This document shows, piece after piece, positions 45,385-54,330 of a DNA stretch of 64,000 bases. The stretch is taken from NCBI GenBank assembly GCA_903875575.1, contig CAIQWJ010000025.1:1-64000 (forward strand), written 5' to 3'. A program made the position numbers and the translations under genes. Within the stretch, counting starts at the first letter, position 1. Every line of letters begins with the position of its first letter. The notes below the pieces were generated by a model. It saw only the letters and a program-made list of their open reading frames with translations, ran no database searches and was not told where the DNA came from. Source of the DNA: an uncultured Acidobacteriia bacterium (lineage in GTDB: Bacteria; Acidobacteriota; Terriglobia; Bryobacterales; Bryobacteraceae).

Positions 45385-46035
45385 ATGGCGGAAGCGGCAT
45401 CGGTGAGCTGGGTTGGTCCGAACTGGACGAACCCTGTGGCCATATGGACCGGAACGGCGTCGAATAGCTTGGACCTGGACAGCACACTTGTCGAACGTTG
45501 CCTGACCGGCGATGCCAGCGCATGGGAAGACCTCGTGCGTCAGCATACGCGGCGTGTCTATGGCCTGTGCTATCGATTCACGGGACGCGATTCGGAAGCG
45601 CAGGATCTGACGCAGGATGTTTTTCTGCGGGTCTTCCGGGCGCTGGGGAGTTTTCGCTCCGAAGAAGGCTACTTCACCACATGGCTGACGCGGCTGACAC
45701 GGAACCTGCTGATTGACCACTACCGGCGCACGCGCAACCAGCGGGTGACGGATTCCATTGAAGAGCAGTTGCCACGGGTGGAGCAGGGGTTTGTCTCGGT
45801 GAGCCGGCCGGATACGGCGCTGGCGGGTCGTGAAGCGAGCGAAATGCTTCAGGCGGCGCTGGCACGGTTGTCGCCCGAGTTGCGGGAAACGATCATTCTG
45901 AGAGACTTACAGGAAATGGAGTATCGTGAAATCGCTCAGGTGCTGGACATCCCGGAAGGCACAGTGAAGTCGCGTTTGAACCGTGGCCGGGCGGAACTGG
46001 CCCGGTTGTTGAAGAAACATCGGGAAGCGTTTTAA
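45385..46035 (+). CDS. ECF-family RNA polymerase sigma factor (RpoE-like)
   Basis: 216 residues. Region 2 is DASAWEDLVRQHTRRVYGLCYRFTGRDSEAQDLTQDVFLRVF; region 4 is LSPELRETIILRDLQEMEYREIAQVL then EGTVKSRLNRGRAELARLL. Start ATG 45385 has AAGGAGG nine nt upstream. The anti-sigma gene follows after 15 bp and three envelope genes after that, so it likely directs an envelope-stress response. Confidence 0.93.
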   Translation: MAEAASVSWVGPNWTNPVAIWTGTASNSLDLDSTLVERCLTGDASAWEDLVRQHTRRVYGLCYRFTGRDSEAQDLTQDVFLRVFRALGSFRSEEGYFTTWLTRLTRNLLIDHYRRTRNQRVTDSIEEQLPRVEQGFVSVSRPDTALAGREASEMLQAALARLSPELRETIILRDLQEMEYREIAQVLDIPEGTVKSRLNRGRAELARLLKKHREAF

Positions 46036-46050
46036 AAGATTTTGAAAGAA

Positions 46051-46683
46051 ATGATCACCTGCGCTGAATTTGAAGTTCTGCTGGCCGACTCCATGGACGG
46101 GGCGCTCGCCGCCGCTGGCCGTGAGTCAGAGCGGAACGCGTTCGCGCAACATTTGGAAACCTGCCCGGCCTGCGCCGCCATGGCGGAGGAAGTTCGGAGC
46201 GCCGTATCGTTTATGGAACTGGCGGCTGAACCCGAGCCGCCGGCGGAATTGACCGCCAGGATTCTGCACGCGACGAACTCAGGCTGGGAACTGAAGTTGC
46301 GGGAAGCGGGAATTCGCGGGTGGATCAACCGGCTGTTTGCGCCAATTCTGCAGCCGCGCTTTGTAATGGGCGCGATGCTGACGGTAATGTCGCTGACCAT
46401 GCTGACGCGGTGCGCCGGGGGGCCGAAGAGCACGATGACGGCGGCGGATCTGGATCCAGTGCGGTTGTGGACGCAACTCGACAGTCGCGGGCATCGGGTC
46501 TGGGACCGGGCGGTGAAGGGTTACGAGAGTATGCGACTGGTTTACGAGGTCCGGAACCAGATCGACGACTGGAACAAGCAGCAGGCGGCGGCAGCGGATG
46601 CGGCGGCTGACGCGAAAGCCAACAGCAGGCAAGTGAATGTACCGGTGGGTGGGCAATCCACAGGCCAGCCGGACAAGAAGTAG
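46051..46683 (+). CDS. Zinc-finger anti-sigma factor
   Basis: About 210 residues. N-terminus MITCAEFEVLLADSMDGAL then HLETCPACAAM is the HxxxCxxC zinc anti-sigma domain. A membrane helix (FVMGAMLTVMSLTML) follows near residue 110. The C-terminal ~85 residues are periplasmic and rich in Gln/Ala/Asp. It should hold the upstream sigma factor at the membrane until a signal releases it. Confidence 0.88.
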   Translation: MITCAEFEVLLADSMDGALAAAGRESERNAFAQHLETCPACAAMAEEVRSAVSFMELAAEPEPPAELTARILHATNSGWELKLREAGIRGWINRLFAPILQPRFVMGAMLTVMSLTMLTRCAGGPKSTMTAADLDPVRLWTQLDSRGHRVWDRAVKGYESMRLVYEVRNQIDDWNKQQAAAADAAADAKANSRQVNVPVGGQSTGQPDKK

Positions 46684-46704
46684 CGGGAAGCGAGAGGACG
46701 AGAC

Positions 46705-47538
46705 ATGAATTGCGCGCAACATACTGAAACGACAGCGACAGCATTTTGCCGGGAGTGCGGAACGCCGATGTGTCTGGAGTGCCAGCGGCCCGCTCTGGGG
46801 TCGGTTTACTGCGAAGCGCACTTGCCGATGACCGCTCAGGCCCCTGAACCGCCGTCCGTGAATCCGTTCGCACCGGAGCCAGCGCAGACTTCGGTGTCAA
46901 CAGCGCTACCGGTGGCTTATGTGCCTCCTGTTTACGCCACACCGCACACGGCATCGCCCTACACTTCGGCCGCGCCGCCGGTTCGGCCGGACGATTCGGT
47001 GCACCCGGTTTTGGCGCTACTCCTCGGGTTCATTCCGGGCGTAGGTGCAACCTACAACGGACAGTATGCGAAGGGGCTGGTCCATGCGGTGGTGTTTGGA
47101 CTCTTGCTGAGCGCCATTATCAATTCACACGGCAGCGCCGGGATGGCGGCGTTTATCGGCATCATGATCGCCGCGTGGATGTTCTACATGGTTTTCGAGG
47201 CTTACCACACGGCACGGAAGCGGCGGCTGGGGATTCCCGTGGATGAGTTTGCCGGGCATTTTGAGCTCCGGAGCGTTGGGGGCAGGGTTCCGGTTGGTGC
47301 CATCATATTGATAGGACTGGGCTTTATCCTTCTGCTCGACACTACCAATATCATCAGCATCGATCAGTTTGTACAGTATTGGCCGCTCGGGATGATTTTG
47401 CTGGGCGTGTATTTGCTGTACAACCGCCTGCATTCCGAGACCGCCCATCCGGTGACGAATTCGGCACCGGCCGCCAGCGCACCGGCATCGCGGCCGGGGC
47501 CGGATCGGCACAGCAGCGGCGTGGAGGTGGGGAGATGA
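46705..47538 (+). CDS. B-box-like zinc finger plus LiaF-type membrane protein
   Basis: 277 residues. The N-terminus CAQH, CREC, CLEC, CEAH is spaced like a B-box zinc finger. After a Pro-rich linker come membrane helices, then a DUF5668/LiaF-like unit at the C-terminus (GAIILIGLGFILLLDTTN, FVQYWPLGMILLGVYLL). It overlaps the next gene by 4 nt. Its job is unknown; LiaF proteins restrain cell-envelope stress signalling in Firmicutes. Confidence 0.82.
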   Translation: MNCAQHTETTATAFCRECGTPMCLECQRPALGSVYCEAHLPMTAQAPEPPSVNPFAPEPAQTSVSTALPVAYVPPVYATPHTASPYTSAAPPVRPDDSVHPVLALLLGFIPGVGATYNGQYAKGLVHAVVFGLLLSAIINSHGSAGMAAFIGIMIAAWMFYMVFEAYHTARKRRLGIPVDEFAGHFELRSVGGRVPVGAIILIGLGFILLLDTTNIISIDQFVQYWPLGMILLGVYLLYNRLHSETAHPVTNSAPAASAPASRPGPDRHSSGVEVGR

Positions 47539-47873
47539 ACGACCGCAGTCAGTTTCTGATCCAATCGATCCGTGGTCCCGTCATTCTGATCACGGTGGGA
47601 GTCCTGTTCGCGATCGATAAGTTTACAAACTACGGCTTTGGGCAGACGTTTCCGGTGCTGCTGATCGTCATCGGGATCCTGCAGTTGGTGGGCGGGCGAC
47701 GACGCCGGGCGGACTATGTTCCGCCGCCTTCGGCGCCGCCGCCTTCGAGTGCATCGTATCGACCCCAGCAAGCCTATACGCCATCGCAGCCTACTGGTGC
47801 CCCCGCTCCGCCTCCGACTGAACCGACGGTACCGGAAGCTGCTGAAGACAAGTCAGGGGAGGCCCACTCATGA
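47535..47873 (+). CDS. Small LiaF-type (DUF5668) membrane protein
   Basis: 112 residues: two helices of the DUF5668 pattern (GPVILITVGVLFAIDKF, TFPVLLIVIGILQLVGG), an RRRRAD cytoplasmic anchor and a Pro-rich tail. It is sandwiched between related units, with ATGA overlaps on both sides. Confidence 0.82.
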   Translation: MNDRSQFLIQSIRGPVILITVGVLFAIDKFTNYGFGQTFPVLLIVIGILQLVGGRRRRADYVPPPSAPPPSSASYRPQQAYTPSQPTGAPAPPPTEPTVPEAAEDKSGEAHS

Positions 47874-49222
47874 GACAGCGATCTATTACCGGGCCGCTGA
47901 TTCTAATCGGGATAGGCGTCCTGTTCCTACTCAATAATCTGGGGCATGACATTCAGTTCTGGCACTACCTGACGGAATACTGGCCGTTCCTGTTGATTGG
48001 GCTGGGCCTGATTCGCCTGGGAGAAGTGCTGGCGCAATTCGCCCGCGGACCGGAGAACTTCGGTCCGGGTATGCGGCCAGCGCGGGGGGGCGGCGGGCTG
48101 TTCTGGATTGTGATGCTCTGCCTGTTTCTGGCGGTATGGAGTGCGCGGCGGGATGGCATCCACATCGGGCGGATCAACGCGCCTGGATCCATCAGCATTC
48201 TGGGAAGCGATTATGATTACGACGTGCACACATCGGCTGGAACGGACGGAATCACCCGCCTGGTGCTGGACAATATTGATGGCGGGCTGACCGTGCATGG
48301 TGTGGACGGTGTTGAGGTGACTGCCTCAGGACACCGGAATGTGAAGGCCTTCAGCCGGAGCGAGGCGGATCGGGCCAACCAGAACGCTGAGGTCAAGCTG
48401 GAACGGCAGGGGGATTCGCTCGTTTTGCGGGTATCCGAGCCAGCACACAGTGGTATGTTGAGCGTCTCCAACGATCTGGATATCTCTGTTCCAAAAGGAC
48501 TTAACGTCGAAGCTCGAGGGCGGGGCGACCTGACTGTCCAGGACATGGCCGGCTCGGTCAGCGTAACGGACAGCCGAGGCGACGTCCGGCTGACGAACAT
48601 TGGCAAGGACGTTCGGGTGCAGAACGCCCGGGGTGGTCTGGTGCGGGCGGACAACGTGAAGGGCTCGGTTGATTTGCAGGGAAGGGGCGGGGATGTCCAG
48701 TTTGAGCATATTGAGGGCCTGGTGACGGTCAACGGCGAATTTTCCGGCACGCTGGAGTTCCAGGCGCTGACGAAGGCGCTGCATTTTGAGTCGTCACGGT
48801 CGGACTTTCGGGTGGAACAGGTTCCGGGTTCGATCACCATGGACTTGGGCCATATGAAGATTGAGAACGCGGTGGGGCCGGTCAAGTTCCGCACCACTTC
48901 GCGGGACGTTGAGGTCACAGACGTAACTAACTCATTAGAACTAAACGTGGATCGCGGCGATATTGAGGTCACGGGCACAAGAGCGCCACTGCCGAAAATG
49001 GATGTCCATACGCGCAATGGCGATATCACGCTGACGCTGCCGGATAAGGCAGGTTTCGACCTGGACGGGAAGACGGCTGCCGGCGAGGTGAACAACGAGT
49101 TCGGTGCCCCGCTGAGCAATCACAGCGATGGGCGCGAGGCTACGGTGAAGGGTAAGGTTGGTAACGGTCCTGTGCTGACGGTGGTAACGGATCGCGGGAC
49201 GATGACGATCAAGAAGAATTAG
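47870..49222 (+). CDS. LiaF-type membrane unit plus DUF4097 beta-helix protein
   Basis: 450 residues: a DUF5668 unit (GPLILIGIGVLFLLNN, YWPFLLIGLGLIRLG), a further helix (GGLFWIVMLCLFLAVW), and a ~340-residue DUF4097 repeat domain with short beta strands (DLTVQDMAGSVSVTDSRGDVRL, VRADNVKGSVDLQGRGGDVQ). DUF4097 folds as a right-handed beta-helix outside the membrane and may sense or bind the envelope. It is the last gene of the sigma/anti-sigma operon. Confidence 0.88.
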   Translation: MRQRSITGPLILIGIGVLFLLNNLGHDIQFWHYLTEYWPFLLIGLGLIRLGEVLAQFARGPENFGPGMRPARGGGGLFWIVMLCLFLAVWSARRDGIHIGRINAPGSISILGSDYDYDVHTSAGTDGITRLVLDNIDGGLTVHGVDGVEVTASGHRNVKAFSRSEADRANQNAEVKLERQGDSLVLRVSEPAHSGMLSVSNDLDISVPKGLNVEARGRGDLTVQDMAGSVSVTDSRGDVRLTNIGKDVRVQNARGGLVRADNVKGSVDLQGRGGDVQFEHIEGLVTVNGEFSGTLEFQALTKALHFESSRSDFRVEQVPGSITMDLGHMKIENAVGPVKFRTTSRDVEVTDVTNSLELNVDRGDIEVTGTRAPLPKMDVHTRNGDITLTLPDKAGFDLDGKTAAGEVNNEFGAPLSNHSDGREATVKGKVGNGPVLTVVTDRGTMTIKKN

Positions 49223-49293
49223 CGGGCTGAATTCGTGGCGGATGTTTCCTGGGGTGGGCCGGGCAGTGCATACTGACTGCTAGAGGAATTATT

Positions 49294-49767
49294 ATGGCCC
49301 TGACCGCCGAAGATTTTCGCCAGCACTATGAGAGCTTGTCGGACGACGCGCTGCTCGAGATCCATGCCGATGAACTAACTGCCGTCGCGGGGGAGTGCCT
49401 TGCCGCAGAAATGGAGCGGCGGGGATTGCTGGAGGCCGAACCTGAGCCTGCGGCGGATGCAGCCGCCACGGAGGTGGATCCAGACGCTGCGGTGGAAGAA
49501 CTGACCTGCGTTGCGGAATACGATTATCCCGACGAGGCGGATCTGGCGCGGGGGCTTTTGGAAGCGGCGGAAATTCCTGCCACCGTGGACCATGAGCCCA
49601 ATAACTGGAAGCTGATGGTGCCGGCGGAATTTGCGAATCAGGCGCTGCAGATGCTGGTGACTCCGCTGACGGACGAGGAACTAGCGGCGCAGGCAGAAGC
49701 GGCGGGTTGGGAAGATGAGCCGGACGAAGAGGATGCCGACGAAGAGGCGGAAGAGCCCGCCGAATAA
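49294..49767 (+). CDS. Acidic DUF2007-like protein
   Basis: 157 residues, strongly acidic. The middle (AEYDYPDEADLARGLLEAAEIPATVDHEPNNWKLMVPAEFANQALQML) has the DUF2007 putative signal-transducing pattern. The tail is almost all Asp/Glu (EDEPDEEDADEEAEEP). The function is unknown. Separated from the preceding operon by 71 bp. Confidence 0.75.
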   Translation: MALTAEDFRQHYESLSDDALLEIHADELTAVAGECLAAEMERRGLLEAEPEPAADAAATEVDPDAAVEELTCVAEYDYPDEADLARGLLEAAEIPATVDHEPNNWKLMVPAEFANQALQMLVTPLTDEELAAQAEAAGWEDEPDEEDADEEAEEPAE

Positions 49768-49771
49768 ACGA

Positions 49772-49805
49772 AAAAAAGGGGGGAGGCGGCTGCCTCCCCC
49801 CTTCT
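49772..49805. terminator. Bidirectional terminator
   Basis: GGGGGGAGGC-GGCT-GCCTCCCCCC forms a 10-bp GC stem, with AAAAAAA on the left and CTTCTGCTTTCT on the right. It separates the two converging genes at 49767 and 49829 and can stop transcription both ways. Confidence 0.85.
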
Positions 49806-49828
49806 GCTTTCTGTTGTAAATAAGTGAC

Positions 49829-50833
49829 TTACTGGGCAGGGGCAGGACGGAAACGCCCACCGCTGAAGCCGCCGGGTCCACGAGGACCGAAGCCGCGACG
49901 TCCGCCACTGGGCCCGCCGGGACCGCCCGGTCCAAAGCCGGGACCGCGTCCGCCTCCCGGACCACCGGGACCGCGTCCACCGGAGCCACCCCAGCCGCCG
50001 CTGGGACCACGTCCCCCGCCCGTTTCGGTGTAGCCAGCGGGGAGCGTGAAGAGCGCCGAACTGGGTTCGCCAGCCAGAAGGTTCGTGAGTTCGGTAGTGC
50101 TGTTACCGCGCTCTGGGTCTGTGACTCTGACCAGTACGTTGCGCTTGAGCTGCTCAGAGTACCAGGTCTCCCGGACCACGGTCATCGGCTGGGCATTTCC
50201 CACGGCTCCGGCGGCGATGACTTCCGTTTCGCGTTTTCCGGTCGCGAGGGCACCATTCTTGAGTTGGGATCCCAGTTCCGCGGTGACGATTTGCGAACCC
50301 GCACGCCCGGTGCGTACCGCAGCGGTTGCGGAGCCGGAAGTGGAGGTGCGTGATGCGCCTGCGGCCGCGCGTCGGGTGGCGGCCGCCGCCGCGACCGTCG
50401 CGTTATAGACCGGGATCCGGCTGGTATGCGAGTGCATGGTGGAGGAATCGAGCCGGTATTCGAGGCCCGCCACAGGATCCGTAATTGTAATCATTGTATA
50501 GGGTTGCTTGCCGGAGGCTGCGGGCGGAGTCACCGTGGCCTCGGTGCGGGTTCGGCCCTGCGAGTCGCGATAAAGGGTAGTTTGGGAAGTCTGGCTAATC
50601 GTGTTTCCATCGGCCAGTTGTTCCTGAAACTGGCGGACTTCCACGGCCGAGAAGGGCGCTCCGGTCACAACCTGCGCTCCGGGACCGCCACCACCTGGAC
50701 CCCCACCACCTGGACCCCCGCCACGAGACATTGGGCCTGAGCCACGGCCCGGACCTCCTGGTCGGCCGAGTGGGCCCTGGGCGAAGACCAGAGCGGCCGT
50801 CATCAATAAGTAAACTAACGATTTCTTGTGCAT
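49829..50833 (-). CDS. Secreted Gly/Pro/Arg-rich protein
   Basis: 334 residues. A signal peptide (KSLVYLLMTAALVFAQ) is followed by GPGGG repeats, a structured middle (residues ~50-230, with TTLYRDSQGRTRTEATVTPP and ITDPVAGLEYRLDS) and a C-terminal ~60-residue Gly/Pro/Arg tail. The middle resembles uncharacterised exported proteins of this phylum. The short G/P repeats may be disordered or bind polysaccharide. GGGGAT upstream supports ATG 50833. Confidence 0.78.
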   Translation of the reverse strand: MHKKSLVYLLMTAALVFAQGPLGRPGGPGRGSGPMSRGGGPGGGGPGGGGPGAQVVTGAPFSAVEVRQFQEQLADGNTISQTSQTTLYRDSQGRTRTEATVTPPAASGKQPYTMITITDPVAGLEYRLDSSTMHSHTSRIPVYNATVAAAAATRRAAAGASRTSTSGSATAAVRTGRAGSQIVTAELGSQLKNGALATGKRETEVIAAGAVGNAQPMTVVRETWYSEQLKRNVLVRVTDPERGNSTTELTNLLAGEPSSALFTLPAGYTETGGGRGPSGGWGGSGGRGPGGPGGGRGPGFGPGGPGGPSGGRRGFGPRGPGGFSGGRFRPAPAQ

Positions 50834-50949
50834 GCTGTATCCCCGTTTGCTTTTGCCGAGCGGAATGAACAGGCGCGCAACGCAGCGTGCCTTCTGTCTG
50901 TACATTGCGCTGCTCCGGCGGAAAGTTCCGGGATCGGCGGAAAACCAGC

Positions 50950-52029
50950 TTAGGGGGTGGTGGCTTTTGCCCAGTCTCCGGCTCCGAGGGACTGCTCCGC
51001 CTGGGTCAATTGGCTGGCCGAACCGCGCACGATCAGGGCTGTGGGTGACGCGAAGGACGACACTTTCAGGGCCGTTTGCTGGGTGCGGAGAAGCGATACA
51101 TACTGCTGAATCCCGGCTGGGCCGATGCTCCGGGGGGAGTAGAAAACCCGAATGGTGTCGTCGTTTGGGGCGGCCCCGGAGATGCGGTATTCGGGGGAGA
51201 CGGTTTGGGCATTTGAGCCGGGGTCGGAATCCAGCGTACGAATGAGCCAGTCAGAAGCGGCCAGGTCCGCCGAAGTGCCACGCACCGTGAGGGAGGCTAA
51301 AGCTGTGTTATTAAACACCTTCATGATGCCAACCACGGTGCGTAGGGCCGTCAGAATTTGTTGGACGGCAGCGGGCGAAGTCGCGTGGGACAGGAAGAAA
51401 ACCCGCACGACGCTCGCGGGGCCCACAGGAGGAGCGAACGGGAATTCGGGCGCGGTATGGGGTGAACCGGGGGCCGCGTCGAGTTCGCCGATTAGATAGG
51501 CAACCAGGGCCATCTGGGCGGTGGGGGCACGAACGACCAGCGCGGTCTGCAGGGTGTAGTTGAAGACCTTCTGGACGTCAGCCACCGTACGGAGTGTGGT
51601 TAGAAGTTCCTGCATGGCCTGCGGAGTCTTCGTATGTGCAAGAAAAAAAACGCGTACGGCCTCGTCTCTGGGGCCCGGACCCATTGCGGGAAGTGAGGCC
51701 GGCACGGGAATTTGTTCCATCGGAACATTGCGGAACTTGGGCGCCGCAGGCGGCGAGTTTAGCTCGCGGGTCAGCCAATCGACCATGATGAGCAGGTCGG
51801 CGGAACCCGTGACGGTCACCGTGGAGGTGGCGGGATCGGTGGTCAGGTCCCGAACGTCGAGGACTGTCCTCAGGACGGTGGCGTATTCCTGAATGACCTG
51901 AGGAGCGGTCGCCCCGGCGACGGTGAAGGTCTTCGATGTTGTCGGGGCTGGAGCGGCCGGCTGGGCGGTGGCGACGGATGCGCCGATTGAACAGGCGGCG
52001 AGGGCGAGCAGGAGGGCTTTGAGCTTCAT
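50950..52029 (-). CDS. Secreted protein of four tandem secretin-like N domains
   Basis: 359 residues. A signal peptide ending ATAQP is followed by four ~80-residue repeats. Each has a strand of the type VRVFFLAH, a helix (PQAMQELLTTLRTV), a strand (KVFNYTLQTALVVRA) and a helix (AYLIGELDA). The layout matches the N1/NolW-type domain of secretins, where such repeats stack into a periplasmic ring. No secretin pore or pilus gene is present, so partner and role are unknown. The call is by motif only. Confidence 0.75.
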   Translation of the reverse strand: MKLKALLLALAACSIGASVATAQPAAPAPTTSKTFTVAGATAPQVIQEYATVLRTVLDVRDLTTDPATSTVTVTGSADLLIMVDWLTRELNSPPAAPKFRNVPMEQIPVPASLPAMGPGPRDEAVRVFFLAHTKTPQAMQELLTTLRTVADVQKVFNYTLQTALVVRAPTAQMALVAYLIGELDAAPGSPHTAPEFPFAPPVGPASVVRVFFLSHATSPAAVQQILTALRTVVGIMKVFNNTALASLTVRGTSADLAASDWLIRTLDSDPGSNAQTVSPEYRISGAAPNDDTIRVFYSPRSIGPAGIQQYVSLLRTQQTALKVSSFASPTALIVRGSASQLTQAEQSLGAGDWAKATTP

Positions 52030-52134
52030 GGTGACTTCGGTACTCCTTCTACATACACAAGCCCAGACGGCTGGAGATGGCGAAACGTGCAGGCCGGAAG
52101 ACGACTGAGCCGCGCAACAAAAACACCAAAAATG

Positions 52135-52163
52135 TTGTTTCAAAGCACGCGGTTTCGTATAGA
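52135..52163 (+). promoter_or_regulatory. Promoter for the gluconate dehydrogenase-like operon
   Basis: TTGTTT (52135-52140) and TATAGA (52158-52163) are 17 bp apart. The -10 ends 14 nt before ATG 52178, which leaves a short leader of about 7 nt and no Shine-Dalgarno site. Confidence 0.5.
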
Positions 52164-52177
52164 ATATCCATAAGTAT

Positions 52178-52741
52178 ATGAGACGACGGCACTTCGTTGG
52201 TGCGATTCCGTTTCTGACCGTATCGCCGGAATTGCTGAGCCAATTCCTGGCCGGTCAGGCGATTCCGAAGCTGGACGCTACTGCGACAGATGTCGTGGGT
52301 GCGCCGGTGACCCGGTTTTTCGCGGCACCGCAGTTTGCCGCGCTGCGAAGATTGAGCGATCTCGTGCTGCCCTCGATTGGCGGCGCACCCGGAGCTTTGG
52401 AGGCGGGAGTTCCGGAATTCCTGGATTTCCTGGTGGGGCAATCGTTGCTCCCGACGAAGACACTTTACCGGAACGGGCTCCAGACTCTGAACCTTCGGGC
52501 CACGGCGAAGTTTGCCAAGACCTTCTCCGTGCTGGAGGACACGCAGGCCGACGCTATCCTCTCTCCACTACATCAGTCGTGGACTTATAAGGAGCCAGCG
52601 GACCCGTTTGCAGTATTCCTTCGACACGCCAAAGCTGACATCCTGACTGCTACTTCCAATTCCCGGGAATGGGTTACCGCAGCCCAAAAGAACCGGGGCG
52701 GCGGGGGTGGAAACGGAACCTACTGGCTCCCGGCAGAATAA
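52178..52741 (+). CDS. Gluconate 2-dehydrogenase subunit 3 family protein
   Basis: 187 residues. The pattern [33 protein letters not shown] is the gluconate_2-dh3 domain. The N-terminus MRRRHFVGA is twin-arginine-like, which would carry a folded flavoprotein partner to the periplasm. The GMC oxidoreductase gene begins 14 bp later, so the two form one complex. Confidence 0.9.
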   Translation: MRRRHFVGAIPFLTVSPELLSQFLAGQAIPKLDATATDVVGAPVTRFFAAPQFAALRRLSDLVLPSIGGAPGALEAGVPEFLDFLVGQSLLPTKTLYRNGLQTLNLRATAKFAKTFSVLEDTQADAILSPLHQSWTYKEPADPFAVFLRHAKADILTATSNSREWVTAAQKNRGGGGGNGTYWLPAE

Positions 52742-52755
52742 GAGAACCTAATATC

Positions 52756-54318
52756 ATGTCAGCTCCTACATATGACGTTCTCATTATCGGGTCGGGTGCC
52801 TCCGGAGGCATGACGGCGTACAACCTGACGCAGAAGGGGCTGAAGTGTCTAATGCTGGACGCCGGTCCGCCGACCGATTTCGATCACGACCGCGTAGCAC
52901 GACATGTGTACGACTTGCCCTACCGGGGCTTCGGAAAGCCGGGCCGGTTTCCCCATGTCACGCAGGCCGATGAGTTCAACGCGAACGCCTGGGCGGACGA
53001 AAAAGAGAACCCGTACACCTACGACCCGGGGGATCCTTACTACTGGGTGCGGGTGCGAAGGCAGGGTGGCAAGACGCTGCTTTGGGGGCGGGCTTCCTGG
53101 CGGCTGAGCGACTATGAATTCAAGGCGAAAGACCACGACGGCTTTGGGGAAAACTGGCCGATCTCGTACTCCGATCTGGCTCCCTACTACGACCAGTGCG
53201 AGCCACTGTTTCACGTCTCGGGCCGGAAAGAAGGCCTACCCCAACTACCGGACGGCGTCTTTATTGAAGATACTTCCACTGACAGTCTGAGTCTGACCCG
53301 CTTCATTCAGGCGGCCAAGAAGCGCGGCATCCCGACGACGAAACCGCGGCGGGCAACCGGGGCTTTGGCGAGTTCCGTGAACCTTCTTCTGCCGGCGGCA
53401 CTGGCAACCGGGAACCTGACCATCGTCCCGAATGCCGTGGTTCGGCGTCTTACCGTAAGTAAGACGAATCTTATCAATGGGGCTGATTACATCGACCGGC
53501 ACTCCAAACGGGAGCTCCATGCAACTGCCCGCGTAGTAGTTGTGGGCGCTTCTTGCCTGGAGAGCACTCGGATCCTGTTGAATTCCGGAGTGGCAAATTC
53601 GAGCGGCGTCCTCGGCCATTATTTGTTCGACCAATTCTATGTCAAGAACACTGTACAGGCGATCGTGCCGGAAGCGCTCGACGGCAAAGGTGCGACCAAT
53701 TTAATGGGCGGCTCTGGCTACATTCCCCGTTGTGTTAATCTTGACACAAAAAAGAAGGACTACATCCGTGGGTTTTCGGTGGATTTTGGTAGCGGCGTAA
53801 CCCCCAACGCGAAGTATTTTCCACTTTATGGGGAGGCTCTTCAGAAGGCAATCGCGAGCCACCGGGGGACGGGATTTGACGCAACCACCATGGGCTCGGT
53901 GTTACCGCGGTTCGAAAATTTCGTATCCATCGACAAGACCACCACAGACGCGTGGGGCATACCGGTTCTTCACATCAAAGCCCGGTACACAGACAACGAA
54001 TTCAACATGGCACGGGACGCCATGAATATGCTGGACGAGCTCTGTCACGACGCTGGCTTTGAGGTTCTGGAGAAGCACGACCAGATGGTACCGCCTGGCG
54101 AGAGCATTCACGAGCTGGGTACCTGCCGGATGGGGGACAACCCAAAAACCAGCGTCCTGAACAAGTGGAACCAGAGTCATGACATAAAGAATCTATTTGT
54201 GGTGGATGGCAGTAGCTTCGTTGTGGGTGGGTCCCAAAACCCGACCTTGACGATTCTGGCACTGGCGATGCGCGCGTCGGATCACATGGTCTTGGAGATG
54301 AAGGCGGGAAACCTGTAG
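52756..54318 (+). CDS. GMC-family FAD oxidoreductase, gluconate-dehydrogenase-like
   Basis: 520 residues. FAD motif [15 protein letters not shown] at the N-terminus and the C-terminal HELGTCRMG with [23 protein letters not shown] are the family marks; the active-site His/Asn pair sits in those segments. It likely oxidises a sugar or sugar acid and passes electrons on, with its small subunit encoded upstream. The real substrate is unknown. Confidence 0.92.
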   Translation: MSAPTYDVLIIGSGASGGMTAYNLTQKGLKCLMLDAGPPTDFDHDRVARHVYDLPYRGFGKPGRFPHVTQADEFNANAWADEKENPYTYDPGDPYYWVRVRRQGGKTLLWGRASWRLSDYEFKAKDHDGFGENWPISYSDLAPYYDQCEPLFHVSGRKEGLPQLPDGVFIEDTSTDSLSLTRFIQAAKKRGIPTTKPRRATGALASSVNLLLPAALATGNLTIVPNAVVRRLTVSKTNLINGADYIDRHSKRELHATARVVVVGASCLESTRILLNSGVANSSGVLGHYLFDQFYVKNTVQAIVPEALDGKGATNLMGGSGYIPRCVNLDTKKKDYIRGFSVDFGSGVTPNAKYFPLYGEALQKAIASHRGTGFDATTMGSVLPRFENFVSIDKTTTDAWGIPVLHIKARYTDNEFNMARDAMNMLDELCHDAGFEVLEKHDQMVPPGESIHELGTCRMGDNPKTSVLNKWNQSHDIKNLFVVDGSSFVVGGSQNPTLTILALAMRASDHMVLEMKAGNL

Positions 54319-54330
54319 GCCGAGGCCAGC

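Noticed and set aside
49829-50050. Possible CRISPR or minisatellite from repeated CCGGGACCGCC-type units
   Set aside because: The units are irregular, have no spacers, and simply encode Gly/Pro/Arg repeats of a secreted protein.
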